Positions 1 to 4,436 of a stretch of DNA of 5,264 nucleotides are shown here, in pieces; position 1 is the stretch's first letter; each line of letters begins with the position of its first letter. The notes under the pieces are model-generated. The model was given only the letters and a program-made list of their open reading frames with translations. It was not told the origin of the DNA and searched no databases. Both the position numbers and the translations under genes were made by a program. The stretch comes from an uncultured Lachnospiraceae bacterium (GTDB taxonomy: Bacteria; Bacillota; Clostridia; Lachnospirales; Lachnospiraceae): assembly GCA_902782815.1 (NCBI GenBank), contig CACZOS010000241.1:1-5264 (forward strand), in the 5' to 3' direction.

Positions 1-387
1 TATAAGAAAACCGCGGCTGTCCTGGTGAAGAAATATGTCCAGGAGTTCAGCGAGCAGCTGGGTCTTCCTTACCGGAAGGTGCACATCACCAATCTGGCAG
101 CGAAATCCGGTTTTCAGCTTCCCCGTTTCGGCTACAGCAACCTGACGGTCAGAGATCAGAGAACCTTATGGGGCCGCTGTACCAGAAGCCATACTCTTAA
201 ATTTGACTGGAAGCTTGCCATGCTTCCCATTGAAGTGATTCAGTACATCATCATCCATGAACTTACCCATGTGAAGAAGATGAATCACTCCTCCACTTTC
301 TGGGCGGAAGTAGAGAAGATCATGCCGGAATACCAGGAATGCCGGCGCTGGCTGGACCGCCACGGAAAGGAATACGAGATATTCTGA
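1..387 (+). CDS. YgjP/DUF45-type zinc metallopeptidase, 5'-truncated
   Basis: The reading frame is open from the first base of the window and ends at TGA 385-387, giving 128 residues. A GTG at 25 could serve as a start, but the frame continues upstream without a stop and the family is usually about 230-250 residues, so this is more likely the C-terminal half of a gene that begins outside the window. The zinc-site motif HELTH is encoded at 256-270, with a further N-H six residues on that would give the third ligand. It is preceded by the family signature RDQRTLWGRC and followed by the usual FW...EY...RRWL C-terminus. Most relatives I recall read W-G-S-C where this has W-G-R-C, and there appear to be extra residues between the 'YRKVHI' strand and the RDQRT segment. 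The family (SprT/WLM-like minigluzincins) is predicted to be cytoplasmic metallopeptidases of poorly known role. Identity is confident at family level; the substrate is unknown. Confidence 0.88.
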   Translation, partial: YKKTAAVLVKKYVQEFSEQLGLPYRKVHITNLAAKSGFQLPRFGYSNLTVRDQRTLWGRCTRSHTLKFDWKLAMLPIEVIQYIIIHELTHVKKMNHSSTFWAEVEKIMPEYQECRRWLDRHGKEYEIF

Positions 388-431
388 TTATCGATTACGT
401 GTGAATAAACCTCACTTGAACAATGTATACC

Positions 432-480
432 GGAGGCTGTCGCGACTGTTGTCGGAGTTGCGGCAGCTTTCCTTATATTT
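432..480 (+). terminator. Probable intrinsic terminator after the YgjP-like gene
   Basis: Bases 432-447 can pair without interruption with 456-471: 16 base pairs, four of them G-U, around an 8-base loop. The stem core GCTGTCGC/GCGGCAGC is strong. It is followed by CTTATATTT, an imperfect U-rich tail. It lies 45 bases after the metallopeptidase stop and before the next gene, which fits a factor-independent terminator. The tail is weaker than a classical run of U, so partial read-through into the glycosylase gene is possible. Confidence 0.55.
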
Positions 481-512
481 ACTCCCATTTATCATTAATT
501 GAGATATTGATC

Positions 513-2093
513 ATGGCAGAAAAAATTACCAAAAGAATCAACCATCCCATCCCCCCTCTTTATGACCGGGATTCCCGTATCCTGATCCTGGGGAGCTTCC
601 CTTCGGTAAAATCCAGGGAAGCCGCCTTTTTTTACGGCCATCCCCAGAACCGCTTCTGGAAACTCATGGCTTTTTTACTGTCGGAGAAGTATCCGGAAAC
701 GGTTGACGAAAGAGCGGATATGATGCACAGGAACCGCATTGCACTCTGGGATACCATAGCCAGCTGTGAGATCACCGGATCATCTGACAGCAGCATTAAA
801 AATGTGGTGACCAATGATCTGACATCCATCCTCAGCCAGGCTCCCATCGAAAGGATCTACTGCAACGGGGCAAAGTCTCACGAATATTATAAGAAATATA
901 TTCAGGATCAGACCGGGATAGAGGCTGTCCGTCTGCCCTCGACCAGTCCTGCCAACGCGTCCTTCTCCCTGGAAAAACTGGCAGCCCACTGGCGGCAGAT
1001 ACTGGTCCCTCTGCGAATCGCGCCTCCCGGGATAGGGGATAACCTGGTGGCCTGGTATGACCACAATGCCCGCATTCTTCCCTGGAGGAGCCGGCCTGCC
1101 CCCTACCATGTATGGATCTCTGAGATCATGCTTCAGCAGACCAGAGTAGAGGTGGTGAAAGATTATTATGATCGCTGGATGGAAGCTCTGCCGGATGTGG
1201 AGGCGGTTTCCCGGGTATCCGAGGACACACTCATGAAGCTTTGGGAAGGTCTTGGTTATTACAACCGGGCCAGAAATATCAAAGAGGCCGCCATAACGGT
1301 CATGGAACGTTATCAGGGAAGGTTTCCCGGGGAGTACGATCAGCTGCTTTCCCTGAAAGGGATCGGGGAGTACACGGCAGGAGCTGTTGCATCCATAGCC
1401 TTCGGCAAGCCATATGCTGCCGTAGACGGGAATGTATTACGGGTTTTTTCCCGCATTCTGGCACAGCCTGAAGATCCGGCAAAAAGAGGAGTAAAAAAAG
1501 CTCTGGAAAAAGAGGTCCTGCGGGTTATGCCCAAGGACCGTCCAGGAGATTTCAACCAGGCGTTGATGGACCTTGGGGCAACAGTCTGCCTTCCCAAGGG
1601 AAAACCGGTCTGCCATAAATGTCCCTGGGAGGAGATCTGCCGGGCCCACAGCCTGGGCAGGGAGGAGGATTTCCCTGTCAGGGCAGAAAAGAAATCCAGA
1701 AAGATCCAGGAAAGAGCGGTTCTTATCATCCGCTACCGGGACAGGATCCTTCTTCATCGCAGACCGGCAAAAGGCCTGCTGGCTGGTTTGTGGGAATTTC
1801 CCGGACTTGAAGGAAAATTCAGCCCGGACAAGGTGAGGCAGGAGTTGGAAAGCCGGGATCTGACTGATTTTGACCTGATTCTTCTGGGGGAAGGTAAGCA
1901 TATCTTCTCCCACGTGGAATGGCATATGACCGGTTACGGTATTCGCCTCCACCATCTGGCAGACCGGATCAAAGACCGGCTTGCCCGCCGGGAGGACTGG
2001 ATTCTGGTCACACCTGAAGAACTGAAAAAAAAGTATGCGGTTCCTTCTGCCTTTGCACCTTTTATGAACAGGGTGATCGCGGAGTGGACATGA
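513..2093 (+). CDS. mutY: Fused hypoxanthine-DNA glycosylase (UDG family 6) - MutY adenine glycosylase
   Basis: A 526-residue, two-enzyme protein of base-excision repair. Residues 1-165 match DNA-deoxyinosine glycosylase: LGSFPSVKS at 26-34, YGHPQNRFW at 41-49 (N46 is probably the catalytic Asn of this family) and LPSTSPANA at 141-149. A short linker (about 166-175) leads to MutY, which removes adenine opposite 8-oxoguanine. E204 in SEIMLQQT is the catalytic acid, LKGIGEYTAGAV is the helix-hairpin-helix with Y287, and D305 lies in AVDGNV. E204-Y287-D305 spacing matches that of Geobacillus MutY E43-Y126-D144. Four cysteines (359, 367, 370, 376) form the [4Fe-4S] loop. Residues about 397-526 are the Nudix-like 8-oxoG-sensing domain, with GLWEFPG at 425-431 and FSH at 465-467. 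I chose ATG 513 because an in-frame ATG at 423 would add 30 residues unlike either family, encoded across the terminator hairpin. The site before 513 (GAGAT, 7-base gap) is weak. hisA follows closely. Confidence 0.93.
   Translation: MAEKITKRINHPIPPLYDRDSRILILGSFPSVKSREAAFFYGHPQNRFWKLMAFLLSEKYPETVDERADMMHRNRIALWDTIASCEITGSSDSSIKNVVTNDLTSILSQAPIERIYCNGAKSHEYYKKYIQDQTGIEAVRLPSTSPANASFSLEKLAAHWRQILVPLRIAPPGIGDNLVAWYDHNARILPWRSRPAPYHVWISEIMLQQTRVEVVKDYYDRWMEALPDVEAVSRVSEDTLMKLWEGLGYYNRARNIKEAAITVMERYQGRFPGEYDQLLSLKGIGEYTAGAVASIAFGKPYAAVDGNVLRVFSRILAQPEDPAKRGVKKALEKEVLRVMPKDRPGDFNQALMDLGATVCLPKGKPVCHKCPWEEICRAHSLGREEDFPVRAEKKSRKIQERAVLIIRYRDRILLHRRPAKGLLAGLWEFPGLEGKFSPDKVRQELESRDLTDFDLILLGEGKHIFSHVEWHMTGYGIRLHHLADRIKDRLARREDWILVTPEELKKKYAVPSAFAPFMNRVIAEWT
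1034..1049 (+). promoter_or_regulatory. Possible internal ribosome site and GTG start at the MutY boundary
   Basis: AGGGGA at 1034-1039 lies 7 bases before an in-frame GTG at 1047-1049 (residue 179 of the fusion). This is exactly at the junction between the hypoxanthine glycosylase and MutY parts. Initiation here would give a separate MutY of 348 residues, starting just before WYDHNARILPWR and 25 residues ahead of the catalytic Glu, slightly shorter than usual at the N-terminus. The spacing is good, but the motif could be chance within coding sequence. Confidence 0.3.
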
Positions 2094-2100
2094 AAGGAAA

Positions 2101-2105
2101 GGGAG
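2101..2105 (+). promoter_or_regulatory. Ribosome binding site deciding the hisA start
   Basis: GGGAG stands 8 bases before ATG 2114. Alternative in-frame starts at GTG 2084 and ATG 2090 (the latter overlapping the upstream stop as ATGA) have no comparable site and would add a polar tail before the conserved first beta-strand. The site lies just past the upstream stop codon, so translation of the two genes is probably coupled. Confidence 0.7.
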
Positions 2106-2113
2106 ATAAGCCG

Positions 2114-2932
2114 ATGAGATTTCGACCCTGCATAGATATTCATAACGGAAAAGTAAAACAGATTGTAGGGGGAAGCCTTCTGGATGAAGGGGACTTTGCC
2201 AGAGATAATTTTGTGTCGGAAAAATCGGGAGATTATTATGCCCGTCTCTATAAAGATGCCGGCCTTACGGGAGGACATATCATCCTGCTGAATCATGCGG
2301 GAAGCAGGTATTATGAGGAGGATGTCCGTCAGGCCTGTCAGGCCCTGCATGCCTTTCCCGGCGGTCTGCAGATCGGCGGGGGAATGAACGAGGAAAACGC
2401 GGGATTTTTCCTGGAACAGGGGGCATCCCATATCATAGTCACTTCCTATGTCTTTCAGGGAGGAAAGATCAGCTGGGACAGGCTTTCCGCCATGGAGAAG
2501 GCTGTGGGCAGGAATCATCTGGTCCTGGATTTAAGCTGCAGAAGAAGAGACGGGAAGTATTATATCGTCACGGACCGATGGCAGAATTTCACGGACCTGG
2601 TCCTCAATGAGGATACTCTTGAGCTCCTGTCCGGACATTGCAGTGAGTTTCTGGTCCATGCGGTGGATGTGGAGGGGAAGGCATGCGGGATTGAAGAAGA
2701 AGTAGCCGCCCTTCTTGGAAAATGGCAGGGAATCCCCGCTACCTACGCCGGGGGAGTCGGAACCTATGAAGATCTGATCCGGTTGAAAAACCTTGGCAAA
2801 GACAGGGTGGATGTTACCATCGGAAGTGCCCTGGATCTCTTTGGAGGGCCCTTGGCTTTCAGTCGGGTCCTGGAGATCATCTCAATGGATGAGATTCCTG
2901 ATCATTCCGGACCCTGGACAGGGCGACGGTGA
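2114..2932 (+). CDS. hisA: Eukaryotic-type HisA, ProFAR isomerase
   Basis: A 272-residue (beta/alpha)8-barrel enzyme that isomerises ProFAR to PRFAR in histidine biosynthesis. It belongs to the HIS6 branch found in fungi and plants (TIGRFAM 'hisA_euk'), which also has bacterial members, rather than to ordinary bacterial HisA. Visible marks are CIDIHNGKVKQIVGG at the N-terminus with catalytic Asp 8, NFVSEKSGDYYARLYKD, QIGGGMN, VLDLSCRR with the second catalytic Asp at 139, HAVDVEGKACGI, YAGGVGTYEDL and the phosphate-binding IGSALDLFGG. As far as I remember yeast HIS6, these blocks are nearly the same. The length fits the family (about 260). The last 16 or so residues after RVLEII look like an unconserved tail, and that is where the gene overlaps cbiG. 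It starts 20 bases after the glycosylase gene and probably shares its transcript. No other histidine gene is visible. Confidence 0.92.
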   Translation: MRFRPCIDIHNGKVKQIVGGSLLDEGDFARDNFVSEKSGDYYARLYKDAGLTGGHIILLNHAGSRYYEEDVRQACQALHAFPGGLQIGGGMNEENAGFFLEQGASHIIVTSYVFQGGKISWDRLSAMEKAVGRNHLVLDLSCRRRDGKYYIVTDRWQNFTDLVLNEDTLELLSGHCSEFLVHAVDVEGKACGIEEEVAALLGKWQGIPATYAGGVGTYEDLIRLKNLGKDRVDVTIGSALDLFGGPLAFSRVLEIISMDEIPDHSGPWTGRR

Positions 2933-3965
2933 TTCCTTTGAATTTAGCTTTATCCACCAGGATCTCTCCCCTGCCGGCAGCAAGGTAGGAACTGGCGGTG
3001 GACACGGAGAGGACTCCGGTGTGCTGCTCCACATATTCAGACCGGTTGATTCCCAGCCGGTCTATATCCAGTTTTTCAATCTCCTCCGTGGGGATGACCA
3101 CCAGGGGAACCTTAAGTTCTTCTGCGGTGGACAGGATTCCCGGTTCATCGGCTTTAAGGGGTATGGTACTGATACATTTCAGAGAAAGAGGGCTCAGTCC
3201 CTCCTTTTTTAATGTGGCAAGAAGGGCTTCCCGGATAGGGTCTTTTTCCATGTTCCGTTTACATCCGATTCCGGCGCAGATGGTTCTGGGCCGCAGGTAG
3301 AGGACGGGTGCCGCCAGGCTTTTCATCTGCTCTTCGGAAAAAGAAAAACCTTCGTGGATGACCACGGTGGGAAGACCGGAGGACAGATAATAATGCCCTG
3401 ATGAGGCCGCAAGCCCTGTGGGGCAGAGATGGAATTTTCCCTCATCTATTCCCCGGGTCAGTTCAGGCCAGGATCCCTTGTCCAGGGGAAGGTCTGTCAC
3501 CACATTTACAGACCTTCCCTCCAAAAGGGCCCCGCTGATCTGTTTGAGTACTCCGATGTTCTCAATGGCCATGTCATACTTTTTGGCAAAAGTGTCAAAA
3601 GAGAGTTCTCCCGCCACATCGGTGGCGGTGGTGATCACCGGCTGTCCGCCGCTGACTGCCGCCATTTCCCTTGCCAGATCATTGGCTCCGCCCAGATGTC
3701 CGGAGAGGAGACTGATGGCATATCTGCCTCTCTGATCCAGGACAACTACCCCCGGGTCGCTGGTCTTGTGGCTGATCAGGGGAGCGAGGATCCGGACTAC
3801 GATACCCGTCGCCATGATGCAGACCAGATAATCGTATTCCAGAAAACCCCTCTGCAGGTTTTCCTTAAAGTTTTCTTTCCCGAAAAGAGGACCGGGCCGG
3901 GAGGCGGACAGTTTTTCCGCCAGTTCTTTTCCCTCGGGAGTGAGATAAAAATATGCTGTGTTCAC
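2877..3965 (-). CDS. cbiG: CbiG, cobalt-precorrin-5A hydrolase
   Basis: A 362-residue cytoplasmic enzyme of anaerobic (early-cobalt) cobalamin synthesis. It opens the delta-lactone ring of cobalt-precorrin-5A and releases acetaldehyde, giving cobalt-precorrin-5B. The three-part family layout is intact. The N-terminal CbiG domain has MATGIVVRILAPLISHKTSD (51-70), a VVVLD strand and SLLSGHLGGANDLA (85-98). A variable middle region covers about 130-220. The C-terminal domain runs from ICAGIGCKRNM (229-239) to GVLSVSTASSYLAAGRGEIL and FKGITVALSR. The GTG start has a good GAGGT site at 3974-3978 on the minus strand, 8 bases upstream. Length is typical. The last 11 or so residues run past the usual family end and into the hisA 3' end. 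It is divergent from hemL, another tetrapyrrole gene, and no other cbi gene is visible. Confidence 0.93.
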   Translation of the reverse strand: MNTAYFYLTPEGKELAEKLSASRPGPLFGKENFKENLQRGFLEYDYLVCIMATGIVVRILAPLISHKTSDPGVVVLDQRGRYAISLLSGHLGGANDLAREMAAVSGGQPVITTATDVAGELSFDTFAKKYDMAIENIGVLKQISGALLEGRSVNVVTDLPLDKGSWPELTRGIDEGKFHLCPTGLAASSGHYYLSSGLPTVVIHEGFSFSEEQMKSLAAPVLYLRPRTICAGIGCKRNMEKDPIREALLATLKKEGLSPLSLKCISTIPLKADEPGILSTAEELKVPLVVIPTEEIEKLDIDRLGINRSEYVEQHTGVLSVSTASSYLAAGRGEILVDKAKFKGITVALSRVRNDQESHPLR

Positions 3966-4029
3966 TCTTGTTTACCTCATTCTGTATTTTTATCCGGAAT
4001 CGGAGCCGGTATAATGCTGCGGTTAATCT

Positions 4030-4058
4030 ATTGTACCATTTTTCTGCCGGATTTTATA
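4030..4058 (-). promoter_or_regulatory. Candidate cbiG promoter, extended -10
   Basis: On the minus strand TGGTACAAT (4030-4038) is an extended -10 with five of six bases of TATAAT. At 17-base spacing the -35 hexamer is TATAAA (4053-4058), a poor match. Transcription would start near 4023 and leave a leader of about 57 bases before the GTG at 3965. Confidence 0.45.
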
Positions 4059-4071
4059 GTTGATAATCCGG
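4047..4071. repeat. Inverted repeat over the cbiG -35 region
   Basis: CCGGATT (4047-4053) and AATCCGG (4065-4071) are perfect complements separated by 11 bases, and inner AT pairs extend the symmetry. The dyad covers the -35 position of the candidate cbiG promoter, where a repressor or activator could bind. Its position upstream of the proposed start argues for a DNA operator rather than an RNA structure. Confidence 0.45.
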
Positions 4072-4218
4072 GAGATTCCCTGAACCATGGGCAATATTTG
4101 AAAGATAAGGCATGATTCAGGACAAGAAAATACTGATGGCACAGGTTGCGGATTGATTTCTGCCCAAAAATCCGGAGAAAAATTGTAAGAATCGATACAC
4201 ATTTTGGGATAAATCAAT

Positions 4219-4241
4219 TTATTGTTTTTGACAAACAATAA
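4219..4241. promoter_or_regulatory. Perfect palindrome (9-bp arms) centred on TTGACA, likely operator
   Basis: TTATTGTTT (4219-4227) is perfectly mirrored by AAACAATAA (4233-4241) around a 5-base centre, TTGAC. A consensus -35 hexamer TTGACA (4228-4233) lies in the centre. The best -10 at 17-base spacing is only TTTAAG (4251-4256, four of six). The form is typical of a dimeric repressor site. The half-site resembles, but does not match, the Rex operator (the TTGTT/AACAA spacing is one base short), so the regulator is unknown. It could control hemL, cbiG or both. Confidence 0.5.
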
Positions 4242-4243
4242 CT

Positions 4244-4260
4244 TATCCTTTTTAAGGATA
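4244..4260. repeat. Second palindrome, TATCCTT/AAGGATA
   Basis: A perfect 7-base inverted repeat with a TTT centre, starting two bases after the larger palindrome. TTATCC (4243-4248) is also complementary to GGATAA (4207-4212), so in single-stranded form this arm could pair with either side. It overlaps the position expected for a -10 box of the TTGACA element and may be a second operator. Confidence 0.45.
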
Positions 4261-4290
4261 GATAGTTGTCGATATTTGTGAAAAAATACC

Positions 4291-4319
4291 TTTAGCGGCA
4301 GATTGTTTCATGCTATACT
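4291..4319 (+). promoter_or_regulatory. Candidate hemL promoter, extended -10
   Basis: TGCTATACT (4311-4319) is an extended -10 with five of six bases of TATAAT. The -35 hexamer at 17-base spacing, TTTAGC (4291-4296), is weak, as is common for extended -10 promoters. The predicted start near 4326 gives a leader of about 110 bases containing the hairpin at 4371-4422. The two palindromes lie some 50-100 bases upstream of the -10. Confidence 0.55.
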
Positions 4320-4370
4320 ATACAACATAAAACCTTCTTTATTATTTAAGAGGACAAAATATTACAGAAA

Positions 4371-4422
4371 CAGGAATATTTTAAACCGGATAAGGGGAGG
4401 CTGTCCCTGACCGGTATTCCTG
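4371..4422 (+). promoter_or_regulatory. Nested hairpin in the hemL leader
   Basis: Three nested helices can form: CAGGAAT (4371-4377) with ATTCCTG (4416-4422), ACCGG (4385-4389) with CCGGT (4411-4415), and GGGGA (4394-4398) with TCCCT (4404-4408, one G-U), closing a 5-base loop. The 3' strand is continuous between the first two helices; a 7-base bulge lies on the 5' side. The structure ends three bases before the hemL ribosome site GGAGG (4426-4430). No U tract follows, so it is not a terminator. It could modulate translation or mRNA stability. I recognise no known riboswitch class. Confidence 0.5.
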
Positions 4423-4436
4423 GATGGAGGAAGACA

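Larger units (their letters stand above)
3966..4436. other. Divergent cbiG/hemL control region, no convincing gene
   Basis: These 471 bases are markedly more AT-rich than the flanking genes. The open frames I could find in them lack ribosome sites and protein-like composition. The region holds a minus-strand promoter candidate for cbiG with a dyad over its -35 region, two adjacent palindromes at 4219-4260, an extended -10 promoter for hemL, and a nested hairpin in the hemL leader. Between 4072 and 4200 I see little apart from a 7-base inverted pair, CCCAAAA (4163-4169) and TTTTGGG (4202-4208). I see no cobalamin-riboswitch B12 box and no T-box motif. Confidence 0.75.

Noticed and set aside
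449..479. Promoter TTGTCG / TATATT for the glycosylase gene
   Set aside because: The 19-base spacing is long and the elements lie inside the terminator hairpin and tail. It may be real, since some promoter is needed here, but I cannot support it.
2025..2032. Run of eight A in mutY as a transcriptional slippage site
   Set aside because: It encodes Lys-Lys in frame near the C-terminus, and the protein is complete without slippage; such runs are common.
3429..4115. 228-codon open frame on the plus strand
   Set aside because: Most of it is the reverse of cbiG, whose family motifs are unmistakable; the plus-strand product has no recognisable motif.
4112..4156. 14-residue open frame in the intergenic region
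   Set aside because: The only purine-rich stretch is two bases from the ATG, too close for a ribosome site, and no promoter precedes it convincingly.
4023..4238. 71-codon open frame on the minus strand upstream of cbiG
   Set aside because: It needs a TTG start, has no ribosome site, reads through the palindromes and the cbiG promoter, and its composition does not resemble a protein of the neighbours.
4219..4241. Rex (NADH-sensing) operator
   Set aside because: The TTGTT and AACAA half-sites are separated by 7 rather than 8 bases and the inner AA/TT pairs are missing, so the resemblance is not enough.
4348..4384. AAGAGGA followed by a possible 7-codon leader peptide ending at TAA
   Set aside because: It would need an ATA or ATT start; nothing else supports a leader peptide.
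3966..4436. Cobalamin riboswitch or T-box ahead of cbiG or hemL
   Set aside because: I looked for the B12 box and for the T-box motif on both strands and found neither; the cbiG leader is also too short for a cobalamin riboswitch.
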